This document shows positions 37,201 to 46,596 of a DNA stretch of 64,000 nt, in pieces. The notes below the pieces were generated by a model. That model made no database searches, was not told where the DNA came from, and saw only the letters and a program-made list of their open reading frames with translations. The DNA lies in assembly GCA_001512915.1 (NCBI GenBank), contig LFTC01000066.1, positions 37,528 to 101,527 of the forward strand, in the 5' to 3' direction. The stretch comes from Clostridiales bacterium DTU083. GTDB lineage: Bacteria > Bacillota > Clostridia > Caldicoprobacterales > DTU083. A program made the translations under genes and the position numbers. The stretch's first letter is position 1. Every line of letters begins with the position of its first letter.

Positions 37201-40200
37201 TTGCTTTTAAAGAAGTTGGACATATATGGTTTTAAATCATTTGCAGATAGAATTAGTATGAAGTTTGATAAGGGCATTACCGCCATTGTCGGACCTAATG
37301 GCTGCGGTAAAAGCAATGTTGCTGATGCAGTACGGTGGGTTCTTGGTGAGCAAAGTGCAAAATCATTACGTGGTAGTAAGATGGAAGATGTTATATTCTC
37401 TGGGACCCAACTCAGAAAATCTTTGGGCTTTGCAGAAGTGTCCCTGACTCTGGATAATAGCGATGGAGCACTGCCGGTAGATTTTTCCGAAGTAACCATA
37501 ACCCGTAGAATGTTTCGGTCCGGAGAGAGTGAATACTTTATTAATAAAACACCCTGCAGGCTGAAAGATATTATTGAGTTATTTATGGATACAGGAGTTG
37601 GTAAAGAGGGCTACTCAATTATCGGGCAAGGCAGAATTGACGAAATTTTAAGCACCCGTTCTGAAGATAGAAGATATATCTTTGAAGAAGCGGCTGGAAT
37701 AGTTAAATATAAAGCCCGCCGAGACGAAGCAGAAAAAAAACTTGAGAAAACCAAGCAGAATCTTATGCGGGCAGAAGATATTCTTTCTGAATTGGAGCAA
37801 CAGCTAAGTCCATTGGAAGAACAGGCCAAAAATGCTAGGAAGTACTTAAAACTGAAAGAAAAGTTAAAATTTTATGAAATTAATAAATTTCTACACCAAT
37901 ATTCCAGTCATACTCAAAAAATTCATGAGTTGAAGGAACAAATAAAAAAATTGAAAGAAGATATAGACTTTCGGAAAGCTAGATTATCGGAAATAGAAAA
38001 GCAAAAACAAAATTTGTCTCAAAGCTTAAATCTTTTACATCAGGAAATAGATGAAACAAAAAGGCAATGCTATGATCTTACTAATTCTTCAGAAAAACTA
38101 AAAGGAGAACAAAAGCTAAATTTAGAACGCATACAACAATATGAACGGGAAAATAACAGGCTTAAAGAGGAAATCCAAAGAAGGCAGGAGGAAATGCAGC
38201 AAGCCGAGGAGCAAATTACATTTTTAAACGCTGCTGTTGAAAAACGAAGGAAAGAGTTTGAAAAATTACATTTAAAAGCAGATTTCATAACCAATAAATT
38301 AGAGGAAGCAAATAAAAAAATAGACAGCTTCCAACATCTTATAGACGAAACAAAAGGAGATATTATTCAGATACTAAATAAAATATCTGATTGTAAGAAC
38401 CAATTAACTCGATATCAAACTATTGAAAGCAGCCTTAAAGATCGTTTAAAAAATATAGAAGAACTGATAGCAAACAAAAAAAATGCACAGGATGAACTAG
38501 GAAAAAGGCTTAAAAGTTTACATAATAGTATTATGTTAACTAAATTGAATTTTGATGAACTAACAGAAAGAAGATTGCATATAGAACAAAAAATCAACAG
38601 TGGAAAAAAAGAGTTGCGTTCAATCGAAGAACAACTTAATAAAGAAAGGCAAATTCTTGAGGGAAGAAGTTCCCGTTTGAAACTTCTTGAAGATATGAGG
38701 AGAGGATACGAGGGTTTTAATAAAACGGTTAAAGAGATTATGACAGCTTGTCAATCTAATCCAACTATGTCCCGGAAAGTATGTGGAGTTGTTGCATCAT
38801 TAATTCATGTGCCTAAGGATTATGAAGTAGCAATAGAGACCGTATTAGGTAGCAGTCTACAATATATTGTTACTGAAGATGAGGAAGATGCTAAGTATCT
38901 TATAAATTTTCTCAGGGAGAACAATTATGGCCGTACAACTTTTCTTCCTATATCATCTGTACAATGCAGAAGACTAAATTCTAAAGAACGAAACGTTTTG
39001 GCTGAGAAAGGCTGTTTGGGTATTGCTTCTGAACTGGTGGAATGTGATCCTAAATATAAGAATATAATAGATCATTTATTGGGACGCGTAGTAATTGCTG
39101 AAGAATTAGATTCTGCTATATCAATAGCCAAGCTTTTTTCATATTCATTTAAAATCGTAACTATAAAAGGTGATATAATTAATCCCGGCGGTTCAATTAC
39201 TGGTGGAAGCAATAGTATTAGAAGCATCAGCATCTTGAGGCGTAAAAGAGAAATTGCTGAGTTACGCAAGGAAATTATCAACAGAAAAAAGATTATAAAT
39301 GAACTAGAAAAACAATATGGGAAACTTAAAGAAGAATATAATGATAATAAAGCATTCCTGGAAAACCTTGATACCAACATACACAAAACTGAAATGCAGC
39401 TTTCCAGCGAAGAAGAAAACTTGAATAGATTATTATTGCAACAGGCAGATGCAGAAAGTGAAATCATAGTACTGGAAAATGAGAAAAAGGAAATATATCA
39501 AAATTTAAAAGAGTTAAAGAATTCTATTCTCGAAGCTAAGACCAGGTTAGATAATCTGGAAATCAAGAATAGATTTATAAATGAGGAAACTAAAGAATTT
39601 GAGAGCCGTTTGAAAGAGAAGTTAAATGAAAGAGATAAAATCATCAAAGAACAAACCGACTTACGGGTACAATTAGTCACCTTGCAGCAAGAAGTGCGCA
39701 ATTTAAAAGAACAAGTGGGCCATATTAAGAAAAAACTTGTTCACTTATATGAAAGTATAGAAATCAGAAGAAAGCAAATACGGGATAATAATGATAAAAT
39801 AACTTCAATCCAGTCTAGTATTGAAAATAATAAAGCTAAAATAAGTAATATGGAAAAAGAAGTTACACAATTAAAGGCTTCCATTGAGAACATGGAGAAT
39901 AAGCGCAGTAAGGATGAAATAAGGCTAAGTGAAGTTGAGCAGGAACTTAAGGACATAAATAAGATTATTCAAGATATCACTGACAATAAACATCGTGTAG
40001 ACATTCAATGTTCACGATATGAAGTGGAATTAGAGAATATTCAAAATAACATATGGGAAGAGTACGAAGTTACCTGGAAAACGGCATCTGATTATAGAGA
40101 TGAAAAACTTACTCTTTCAACAATTAATAAGCAGATCCAATTACTAAAAAGTGAAATAGATAAAATGGGCGATATCAATGTGAGTGCCATAGAAGAATTT

Positions 40201-40770
40201 AAAAGAGTTAATGAAAGATATCAGTTTATGATAGAACAAAAGAATGATTTGATTACCGCTGGTAAAAACCTTCGCAATGTTATTTCTGAAATTACAACAA
40301 CAATGGAAAAGCAGTTTAGAGAGGAATTTGCTGTTATAAACGAATATTTTGGTGAAAGCTTCAGAAAACTTTTCGGAGGAGGACAAGCTAAGCTTGTATT
40401 GGAAGATCCGAATGATGTATTAAATTGCGGAATTGAAATTATAGCACAGCCGCCAGGAAAAAAACTGCAAAATCTTTTATTGCTGTCGGGAGGAGAACGG
40501 GCTATAACAGCTATTGCTATATTGTTTGCAATTCTCAGACACAAACCTACACCATTTTGTGTGCTGGACGAGATTGATGCAGCCTTGGACGATAGCAATG
40601 TTTATCAGTTTGGAAAATATATAAGAGAATTTTCCAATGAAACCCAGTTTGTTATTATTACTCACAGAAAAGGCACTATGGAAGTCAGTGATGTATTATA
40701 CGGAATAGCAATGGAAGAAAAAGGTGTATCAAAACTCATTTCAGTTAAATTTGATGAAATGGTCAGCTGA
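37201..40770 (+). CDS. smc: Chromosome segregation protein SMC
   Basis: 1189 aa, full length. Walker A GPNGCGKSN at about 31, a long coiled coil (about 170-500), the hinge (about 510-650, with GSITGGSN), a returning coiled coil (about 680-1010), then the ABC signature LLSGGERA and Walker B VLDEIDAALDD. It compacts and separates chromosomes with ScpA/ScpB. TTG start; the upstream GAGGTG is adequate. Standard rnc-smc-ftsY order. Confidence 0.97.
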   Translation: MLLKKLDIYGFKSFADRISMKFDKGITAIVGPNGCGKSNVADAVRWVLGEQSAKSLRGSKMEDVIFSGTQLRKSLGFAEVSLTLDNSDGALPVDFSEVTITRRMFRSGESEYFINKTPCRLKDIIELFMDTGVGKEGYSIIGQGRIDEILSTRSEDRRYIFEEAAGIVKYKARRDEAEKKLEKTKQNLMRAEDILSELEQQLSPLEEQAKNARKYLKLKEKLKFYEINKFLHQYSSHTQKIHELKEQIKKLKEDIDFRKARLSEIEKQKQNLSQSLNLLHQEIDETKRQCYDLTNSSEKLKGEQKLNLERIQQYERENNRLKEEIQRRQEEMQQAEEQITFLNAAVEKRRKEFEKLHLKADFITNKLEEANKKIDSFQHLIDETKGDIIQILNKISDCKNQLTRYQTIESSLKDRLKNIEELIANKKNAQDELGKRLKSLHNSIMLTKLNFDELTERRLHIEQKINSGKKELRSIEEQLNKERQILEGRSSRLKLLEDMRRGYEGFNKTVKEIMTACQSNPTMSRKVCGVVASLIHVPKDYEVAIETVLGSSLQYIVTEDEEDAKYLINFLRENNYGRTTFLPISSVQCRRLNSKERNVLAEKGCLGIASELVECDPKYKNIIDHLLGRVVIAEELDSAISIAKLFSYSFKIVTIKGDIINPGGSITGGSNSIRSISILRRKREIAELRKEIINRKKIINELEKQYGKLKEEYNDNKAFLENLDTNIHKTEMQLSSEEENLNRLLLQQADAESEIIVLENEKKEIYQNLKELKNSILEAKTRLDNLEIKNRFINEETKEFESRLKEKLNERDKIIKEQTDLRVQLVTLQQEVRNLKEQVGHIKKKLVHLYESIEIRRKQIRDNNDKITSIQSSIENNKAKISNMEKEVTQLKASIENMENKRSKDEIRLSEVEQELKDINKIIQDITDNKHRVDIQCSRYEVELENIQNNIWEEYEVTWKTASDYRDEKLTLSTINKQIQLLKSEIDKMGDINVSAIEEFKRVNERYQFMIEQKNDLITAGKNLRNVISEITTTMEKQFREEFAVINEYFGESFRKLFGGGQAKLVLEDPNDVLNCGIEIIAQPPGKKLQNLLLLSGGERAITAIAILFAILRHKPTPFCVLDEIDAALDDSNVYQFGKYIREFSNETQFVIITHRKGTMEVSDVLYGIAMEEKGVSKLISVKFDEMVS

Positions 40771-40807
40771 AAGAAGGAACTAATGTTATAGGAGGTAAAA
40801 TATATAA

Positions 40808-41731
40808 ATGCAACATAATAAAAAAGGATTTTTTTCCAGGCTTAAAGATGGTTTAACCAAAACCAGAAGTAATATTACAAGCAGAATAGATGAATTGGTA
40901 AAATACTATAGCCAAATAGATGATGAGTTTTTCGAGGAATTAGAAGAAACTCTTATAATGGCTGATGTCGGTTTACAAACAACAGAAGATATAATAAGAA
41001 ATATACGTCAGCAAGTTAAGAGCGAAAAAATCGGTGATACTTTAAGAATTAAATCATTGTTGAAAGAACAGATAGTTAGTATATTGGAAACGGATAGTCG
41101 TAAGCTAACGATTACCAGACCAACAATTATATTGGTAGTAGGAGTTAACGGAGTAGGCAAAACCACAACAATAGGAAAACTGGCCAGCAAATATCGAAAG
41201 GAAGGCAAAACAGTTATGCTGGCTGCGGCAGATACTTTTAGAGCGGCTGCAGGAGAACAATTGGAAATATGGAGCAAACGGGCAGGCGTACCCATAATAT
41301 TACATGGTGAAGGTGCAGATCCTGCAGCAGTTGTTTATGATGCAATACAGTCAGCCAAGGCTAAAAATATTGATGTTTTGCTATGTGATACGGCGGGTAG
41401 GCTTCATAATAAAAAGAATTTAATGAATGAATTGGGAAAGATTAATCGAATTATAGACAGGGAGTATCCTGAAGCCCAGAAGGAAGTATTGCTGGTAATA
41501 GACGCTACAACTGGGCAGAATGCAATTACACAGGCTTCTTTATTCAAAGAAGCAGTAGGCATTACAGGCATTGTATTAACCAAGCTGGATGGTACTGCCA
41601 AAGGCGGAGTTATATTGGCAGTTAAAGCTCAGTTAGGCATTCCTATTTATTATATAGGTGTAGGAGAACATATTGAAGATTTGCAGGATTTTAATGCCAG
41701 GAATTTTGCTGAGGCCTTGTTTGATGATTAA
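40808..41731 (+). CDS. ftsY: Signal recognition particle receptor FtsY
   Basis: 307 aa with a short A region, as in Gram-positives. NG domain: GVNGVGKTTTIGKLA (about 112), AADTFRAAAGEQL, DTAGRLHNKKNLM, TKLDGTAKGG and GVGEHIEDLQDF. It docks SRP-ribosome complexes at the membrane. TAGGAGGT precedes the ATG. Confidence 0.97.
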   Translation: MQHNKKGFFSRLKDGLTKTRSNITSRIDELVKYYSQIDDEFFEELEETLIMADVGLQTTEDIIRNIRQQVKSEKIGDTLRIKSLLKEQIVSILETDSRKLTITRPTIILVVGVNGVGKTTTIGKLASKYRKEGKTVMLAAADTFRAAAGEQLEIWSKRAGVPIILHGEGADPAAVVYDAIQSAKAKNIDVLLCDTAGRLHNKKNLMNELGKINRIIDREYPEAQKEVLLVIDATTGQNAITQASLFKEAVGITGIVLTKLDGTAKGGVILAVKAQLGIPIYYIGVGEHIEDLQDFNARNFAEALFDD

Positions 41732-41750
41732 TATAGTTAATTATTTGTCA

Positions 41751-41788
41751 CCTCGTCAATTAAAAATACTTGACGGGGGTTTTTTTTT
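41751..41788 (+). terminator. Terminator after ftsY
   Basis: CCTCGTCAA and TTGACGGGG around a 10-base loop, then at least eight T. Its downstream arm overlaps the -35 of the next promoter. Confidence 0.85.
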
Positions 41789-41798
41789 AATTTATAAT
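41770..41798 (+). promoter_or_regulatory. Promoter of ylxM-ffh embedded in the ftsY terminator
   Basis: TTGACG (41770-41775), a 17-base spacer made mostly of G and T runs, and TATAAT (41793-41798). The -35 is the 3' arm of the terminator stem. Confidence 0.55.
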
Positions 41799-41863
41799 GT
41801 TCAAGTGTTAAGTAAAAAAACTTGACGTCTTTATTTAAGTACTGGAGAACGATGTGAAGTTCA

Positions 41864-42256
41864 ATGGAAAAATTTGAAAAAATGGCTTTGCTTTTGGATA
41901 TGTATGGAGAGTTGCTTACTCAAAAGCAAAGAAACGTAATGGATCAATACTATAATTTCGATTTGTCATTGCAAGAAATTGCAGAAAATGTTGGCATCAG
42001 CAAGCAGGGAGTTCATGATCTGATCAGGCGAGCTGAAAACTTATTATTAAGAACCGAGAATAAATTAGGCTTTCTGAAGCGGTTGTTGAGAATTCAGGCC
42101 GAACTGAAAACAATCAAATGCATGCTGGAACTCTACAACCAAGAGAGCATACACCAAGCTGATCAGAAATGTATTAATATTGGGCAATCGCACGATAAGC
42201 TTTTGGCCTGCCTGGATAAGCTTGATAATCTCATTAATATCTGTATGGGAGGTTAA
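41864..42256 (+). CDS. ylxM: YlxM family DNA-binding protein (UPF0122), SRP-associated
   Basis: 130 aa. LLLDMYGELLTQKQRNVMDQYYNFDLSLQEIAENVGISKQGVHDLIRR is a sigma-70 region-4-like helix-turn-helix typical of YlxM, reported to act with the signal recognition particle. The C terminus is longer than minimal members. ATG about 10 bases after a GATGTGAAG region, a weak site. It lies just before ffh, its usual partner. Confidence 0.93.
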   Translation: MEKFEKMALLLDMYGELLTQKQRNVMDQYYNFDLSLQEIAENVGISKQGVHDLIRRAENLLLRTENKLGFLKRLLRIQAELKTIKCMLELYNQESIHQADQKCINIGQSHDKLLACLDKLDNLINICMGG

Positions 42257-42260
42257 TGGA

Positions 42261-43598
42261 TTGGCATTTGAGAGTTTGACGGATAAACTTCAGTCTGCAT
42301 TTAAAAAGCTGACAGGCAAGGGCAAACTAAGCGAAAAAGATGTAAAAGAAGCCATGCGAGAGGTTAAATTAGCTTTACTTGAAGCAGACGTGAACTTTAT
42401 TGTTGTAAAAGATTTAATAAAAAAGATAAGCGAACGTGCTGTGGGATCGGAAATTATGGAAAGCCTGACTCCGGGCCAGCAAGTAATTAAGATTGTTAAT
42501 GAGGAATTAACCACTCTTATGGGAGGCTCCCACAGTAAAATTACTATGGCATCTAAGTCCCCAACTATCATAATGTTGATTGGATTGCAGGGTTCAGGAA
42601 AAACAACTCAAGCTGGAAAACTGGCTTATTTTTTTAGAAAACAGGGTAAAAACCCATTGTTGGCCGCATGTGATGTATACCGCCCGGCAGCAATCAAGCA
42701 GTTGCAAATAGTTGGTGAGAAAGTTAATACTCCAGTATTTGAGAAGGGACAGGGAGATCCTGTAGACATTGCAAGAGAAGCCATAGAGTATGCCAAAGAA
42801 AACCATAATGATATGGTTTTGATTGATACAGCTGGCCGACTGCACATTGATGAAGAGCTGATGAGTGAGCTTAAATCCATTAAATCTGAAATTAAGCCGC
42901 ACGAAATTTTATTGGTAGTCGATGCCATGACAGGTCAAGATGCTGTCAACGTAGCAAAATCTTTTAACGAACAGCTTGGCATTGATGGATTGATCCTGAC
43001 CAAGCTGGATGGCGACACACGCGGCGGTGCTGCACTTTCTGCCAAAGCGGTTACAGGTAAGCCCATAAAATTTATCGGTATTGGCGAAAAATTAGATGAT
43101 TTGGAAGTATTTCATCCGGATCGAATGGCCAGCCGAATTCTTGGTATGGGAGATATACTAACTATAATCGAAAGAGCCCAGGCCAGCCTTGATTTAAAAA
43201 AAGCACAGGAGATGGAAAAAAAGCTTCGTACCCAGACTTTTACTCTGGATGATTATTTAGAACAGTTAGAGCAAGTAAAGAATATGGGCTCCATGCAGGA
43301 AATACTTTCCATGATACCGGGCATAAACGCTGCAAAACTGCGGGGATTGCAGTTGGATGAAAAACAGATACCAAGAACACAGGCGATTATTCAGTCCATG
43401 ACACCACAGGAACGAAATAATCCGTCGATTATTAATGCCAGCCGTAGAAAAAGAATAGCTGCTGGCAGTGGTACTAGAATACAGGATGTTAATCAGTTAC
43501 TAAAATCCTATGAGGATTTAAAACGCATGATGAAACAGATGTCGAGCATGACCAAGAGCAAAGGGAAAAAAGGAAAATTCAGATTTCCGTTTATGTGA
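42261..43598 (+). CDS. ffh: Signal recognition particle protein Ffh (SRP54)
   Basis: 445 aa. N domain ([15 protein letters not shown]), G domain with GLQGSGKTT (about 107), [27 protein letters not shown], and a methionine-rich M domain (about 300-445, MIPGINA, GSGTR) that binds 4.5S RNA and signal peptides. The TTG at 42261 sits behind GGGAGG and gives the canonical LAFESL start; the open frame back to 42180 lies inside ylxM. Confidence 0.97.
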   Translation: MAFESLTDKLQSAFKKLTGKGKLSEKDVKEAMREVKLALLEADVNFIVVKDLIKKISERAVGSEIMESLTPGQQVIKIVNEELTTLMGGSHSKITMASKSPTIIMLIGLQGSGKTTQAGKLAYFFRKQGKNPLLAACDVYRPAAIKQLQIVGEKVNTPVFEKGQGDPVDIAREAIEYAKENHNDMVLIDTAGRLHIDEELMSELKSIKSEIKPHEILLVVDAMTGQDAVNVAKSFNEQLGIDGLILTKLDGDTRGGAALSAKAVTGKPIKFIGIGEKLDDLEVFHPDRMASRILGMGDILTIIERAQASLDLKKAQEMEKKLRTQTFTLDDYLEQLEQVKNMGSMQEILSMIPGINAAKLRGLQLDEKQIPRTQAIIQSMTPQERNNPSIINASRRKRIAAGSGTRIQDVNQLLKSYEDLKRMMKQMSSMTKSKGKKGKFRFPFM

Positions 43599-43667
43599 TA
43601 CTGTTTAAAGCCAGCAACTGATTTTGTCAGTTTGCATAAAAAAATATTTATACAGTGAGGTGAGAAT

Positions 43668-43907
43668 ATGGTAAAAATCAGATTAAAGAGAATGGGAGCT
43701 AAGAAGAATCCATTTTATCGCCTGGTTGTGGCTGATTCCCGATATCCCAGAGATGGGAGATTTCTGGAGGAAATTGGTTATTATAATCCTACCACCAACC
43801 CGGCAGAAATAAAAATTGATGTTGAAAAAGCAAAGGATTGGCTTAGGAAAGGTGCACAGCCTACCGATACAGTCAGGGTTCTTCTTAAGAAGAACGGCAT
43901 ATTATAG
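43668..43907 (+). CDS. rpsP: 30S ribosomal protein S16
   Basis: 79 aa. [24 protein letters not shown] and [10 protein letters not shown] are the S16 core. GTGAGGTG precedes the ATG. It follows ffh by 69 bases, starting the rpsP-khpA-rimM-trmD cluster. Confidence 0.97.
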   Translation: MVKIRLKRMGAKKNPFYRLVVADSRYPRDGRFLEEIGYYNPTTNPAEIKIDVEKAKDWLRKGAQPTDTVRVLLKKNGIL

Positions 43908-43918
43908 GAGGCAGAGCT

Positions 43919-44146
43919 ATGGTTGAATTGGTGGAATATATCGCCAAATCCTTGGTCGATAATCCAGACAAGGTCAATGTAAGCAAGAAAGAAGAAGACA
44001 ATGCCATAATAATAGAATTAAGAGTAGCTCCTGACGATATGGGAAAAGTTATTGGCAAGCAAGGCCGCATAGCTAAAGCTATTCGGACTGTTATTAAGGC
44101 GGCATCTTTTAAAGAAAATAAGAGGGTAACATTGGAAATAATTTAA
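43919..44146 (+). CDS. khpA: KH-domain RNA-binding protein KhpA
   Basis: 75 aa. A single KH domain with GKVIGKQGRIAKAIRTVI, the GxxG loop (GKQG). Small cytoplasmic RNA-binding protein, usually partnered with KhpB/Jag. TAGGAGG before the ATG. Confidence 0.95.
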   Translation: MVELVEYIAKSLVDNPDKVNVSKKEEDNAIIIELRVAPDDMGKVIGKQGRIAKAIRTVIKAASFKENKRVTLEII

Positions 44147-44159
44147 GGTGAAAAAACCA

Positions 44160-44681
44160 ATGCAAGAATATCTGTCTGTTGGTATTGTTCTAAAACCTCA
44201 TGGCCTACGAGGAGAAGTAAAGGTTAAGCCTTTGACAGATGATGAAAGACGTTATGATTGTCTGAACTGTGTTTATGTTAAAAATGATGAGTTCAAAGAG
44301 CTTAGCATTATATCCAGACGTTATAACAAAGGTTTTGTTTATTTAAGATTTAAGGGCTTAGAAACCATAGATTCGGTGACGAATTTAAGAAACAAATATC
44401 TCTGGATACCTCGACATATGGCTCGTAAGCTGCCTGCAGATACTTACTTTATAGCCGACTTGCTTGGTTGCCGGGTAGAGACTTTGTCAGGTGAATACTT
44501 AGGTGAAATCGCAGACGTACAGGAAACCGGAAGCAATGATGTATATATAGTGCATGGAGGTCCTAAAGGGGAAATATTGATCCCTGCACTTAAGAAAGTG
44601 GTTGTCGAGGTAGACATAAAAAATAAACTTGTGCGGGTGGACCTGACAGATATGGAGGGATTACTGCCCGATGAGAATTGA
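44160..44681 (+). CDS. rimM: Ribosome maturation factor RimM
   Basis: 173 aa. EYLSVGIVLKPHGLRGEVKVKPLTDD begins the N-terminal domain; the C-terminal PRC-barrel (about 95-170) has LLGCRVETLSGEYLGEI and ILIPALKKVV. It helps mature the 30S head. The ATG at 44160 fits AAGGTGA; a GTG at 44148 in the same frame is the alternative. It overlaps trmD by 11 bases. Confidence 0.95.
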   Translation: MQEYLSVGIVLKPHGLRGEVKVKPLTDDERRYDCLNCVYVKNDEFKELSIISRRYNKGFVYLRFKGLETIDSVTNLRNKYLWIPRHMARKLPADTYFIADLLGCRVETLSGEYLGEIADVQETGSNDVYIVHGGPKGEILIPALKKVVVEVDIKNKLVRVDLTDMEGLLPDEN

Positions 44682-45420
44682 TATACTCACACTTTTTCCC
44701 GAGATGTTTGAAAGTTTTCTAACAACCAGTATATTAGGACGTGCTGTTGAAAAGGGTTTGGTTTCTATAAAAGTCCATAATATACGTGATTTTGCTGATA
44801 ATAAGCATAAGCAGGCTGATGATTATCCGTATGGCGGAGGTGCCGGCATGGTATTGATGCCTCAGCCATTGTCTGATTGCATAAAACATGTGCTTTCCCA
44901 ATATCGGGAAAAGACATATGAGAAAAAAACAAAAATTATTTACCTTTCTCCGCAAGGCCAGGTGCTCAGCCAACAAATGGCAAGAGAGCTGTCTAAAGAG
45001 CCTTCTTTGATTCTGATATGCGGGCATTATGAAGGGATTGACCAACGAATTATTGACAGATATGTAGATATGGAAGTTTCTATCGGTGATTATGTACTTA
45101 CAGGCGGGGAAATCCCTGCTATGGTGCTAATTGATTGTGTTACCCGCTTAATTCCTGGAGTATTAGGCAGCCAAGAATCCATATTGGAAGAATCACATAC
45201 AGCAGGCTTGCTCGAGTATCCTCAGTATACCAGGCCAGCTGTCTACGACGGAGATGAGGTCCCTCAGGTATTATTATCCGGGGATCATGAAAGAATAAAA
45301 AGATGGCGAAGACAGCAGAGTTTGAAAAATACATTGAAGAAGCGGCCTGATATGTTGAAGAAAGCTTCATTGACTGAAGAGGACTACAAGTTTCTGAAAG
45401 AGCTGAAAGATTCTGAATGA
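44671..45420 (+). CDS. trmD: tRNA (guanine-37-N1)-methyltransferase
   Basis: 249 aa SPOUT enzyme. IDILTLFPEMFESFL, DDYPYGGGAGMVL, LICGHYEGIDQRI, EVSIGDYVLTGGE and the knot region LIPGVLGSQESILEESH are intact. It makes m1G37 next to the anticodon and prevents frameshifting. GATATGGAGG inside rimM precedes the ATG. Confidence 0.97.
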   Translation: MRIDILTLFPEMFESFLTTSILGRAVEKGLVSIKVHNIRDFADNKHKQADDYPYGGGAGMVLMPQPLSDCIKHVLSQYREKTYEKKTKIIYLSPQGQVLSQQMARELSKEPSLILICGHYEGIDQRIIDRYVDMEVSIGDYVLTGGEIPAMVLIDCVTRLIPGVLGSQESILEESHTAGLLEYPQYTRPAVYDGDEVPQVLLSGDHERIKRWRRQQSLKNTLKKRPDMLKKASLTEEDYKFLKELKDSE

Positions 45421-45427
45421 CAGCTTA

Positions 45428-45457
45428 TTGCATAAGGGAAGTTCCTTATGATATAAT
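45428..45457 (+). promoter_or_regulatory. Promoter of rplS with a palindromic spacer
   Basis: TTGCAT, an 18-base spacer and TATAAT (45452-45457). An inverted repeat CATAAGG/CCTTATG (45431-45450) spans the -35 end and spacer; it could be an operator or a weak terminator for trmD. Confidence 0.5.
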
Positions 45458-45472
45458 TTTTTGCATGATTAA

Positions 45473-45510
45473 AAGCGTTCCTCTTTCCAGGTTATAGGTT
45501 ATGAACGCTT
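45473..45510 (+). promoter_or_regulatory. Candidate L19 ribosomal protein leader
   Basis: AAGCGTTC and GAACGCTT form an 8-bp stem around 22 bases, ending just before the ribosome site of rplS. Position and shape agree with the L19 leader known upstream of rplS in low-GC Gram-positives, which lets L19 control its own synthesis. Not confirmed by a covariance model. Confidence 0.55.
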
Positions 45511-45532
45511 GTAAAAAGGAGGTTAAAAACCC

Positions 45533-45883
45533 ATGAATATTATTAGAACTTTGGAACAGGAGCAAATGAGGAAGGATTTACCAGAATTCTCCGTTGGTGA
45601 TACAGTGAGAGTATTTGTTAAGGTTGTAGAGGGATCTCGCGAAAGGTTGCAAGCTTTCGAGGGAACTGTTATTCAAAGAAACGGAGGAGGAATTAGCGAA
45701 ACTTTTACAGTGCGCAGGATTTCTTATGGTGTTGGTGTAGAGAGAACTTTTCCGCTTCATTCACCAAGGATTGATCGTATTGAGGTAGTGAGAAAAGGTA
45801 AAGTACGTAGAGCAAAACTATTTTATCTGCGTGACCGGATCGGAAAAGCTGCTAAAATTAAAGAAAAGCAAGTTAGCAAATAA
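45533..45883 (+). CDS. rplS: 50S ribosomal protein L19
   Basis: 116 aa. [42 protein letters not shown] and [17 protein letters not shown] are the L19 core. AAAGGAGGT before the ATG. Preceded by its own promoter and hairpin leader and followed by a terminator, so it is probably a single-gene transcript. Confidence 0.97.
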   Translation: MNIIRTLEQEQMRKDLPEFSVGDTVRVFVKVVEGSRERLQAFEGTVIQRNGGGISETFTVRRISYGVGVERTFPLHSPRIDRIEVVRKGKVRRAKLFYLRDRIGKAAKIKEKQVSK

Positions 45884-45888
45884 AACAC

Positions 45889-45920
45889 ATATGGGACTGG
45901 CAACAGTTCCATATTGTTTT
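45889..45920 (+). terminator. Terminator after rplS
   Basis: ATATGGGACTG, loop GCAA and CAGTTCCATAT (one G-T pair), then TGTTTT. Confidence 0.8.
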
Positions 45921-46004
45921 ATTATAAGCACAAATGCCCATCAAAGCTTTAGATATAAAGGTTGTATGCAATTATTTGATTACTACGGGAAGGTCTGATA
46001 TGTA

Positions 46005-46580
46005 ATGAAACAGAAAAAGGGCAGCATGAGCAGCGTCAAAATTTCAGAAAATATAAAGCAATCCGGAACATTGAGGGAAATATGGGATTGGGCTCAAACC
46101 ATAATTATAGCTGTGATTATTGCCCTCTTAATTCGCAGTTTTCTGTTTGAAATTATTCTGGTAGACGGGAATTCGATGGCTCCTACTCTTTTCGACCGGG
46201 ATAGGGTTTTTGTAAATAAAATCATATATTTATTGGAAGAACCAAGCCATGGTGATATCGTTATTTTCAAGACTCCTGAAGATAACAAGTCAAATTATGT
46301 AAAACGTCTTATTGGCTTGCCAGGAGATAGAATTAAAATAGAGAATGGAATTGTTTACTTAAATGGTGACCCCCTGCATGAGCCATATGTTGAGGTTCCT
46401 GCGATCAATGATTATATGGAAGTAACCGTACCGGAAGGAGCTTTCTTCGCTTTGGGGGATAATCGCAATGATAGTAAAGACAGCAGAGATTTTCGAATTG
46501 GTTTTATTTCCATGAAGAATCTAGTTGGTAAGGCGGTATGGCGTATATGGCCTTTGAGCAATATTTCTCCAATCCAGTAG
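46005..46580 (+). CDS. lepB: Signal peptidase I
   Basis: 191 aa. One N-terminal membrane anchor (about 29-50), catalytic S57 in GNSMAPT and K100 in YVKRLIGLPGD, and the GDNRNDSKDSR box. It cleaves signal peptides outside the membrane. ATG at 46005 after a weak GGGAAGGTC site; an ATG at 46026 is possible. Standard rplS-lepB-rbgA order. Confidence 0.96.
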   Translation: MKQKKGSMSSVKISENIKQSGTLREIWDWAQTIIIAVIIALLIRSFLFEIILVDGNSMAPTLFDRDRVFVNKIIYLLEEPSHGDIVIFKTPEDNKSNYVKRLIGLPGDRIKIENGIVYLNGDPLHEPYVEVPAINDYMEVTVPEGAFFALGDNRNDSKDSRDFRIGFISMKNLVGKAVWRIWPLSNISPIQ

Positions 46581-46596
46581 GAAGGAAGTGAACATT

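Noticed and set aside
43610-43645. Ribosomal-protein leader before rpsP
   Set aside because: Only a short AACTGA/TCAGTT stem is visible, with no conserved leader features I could recognise.
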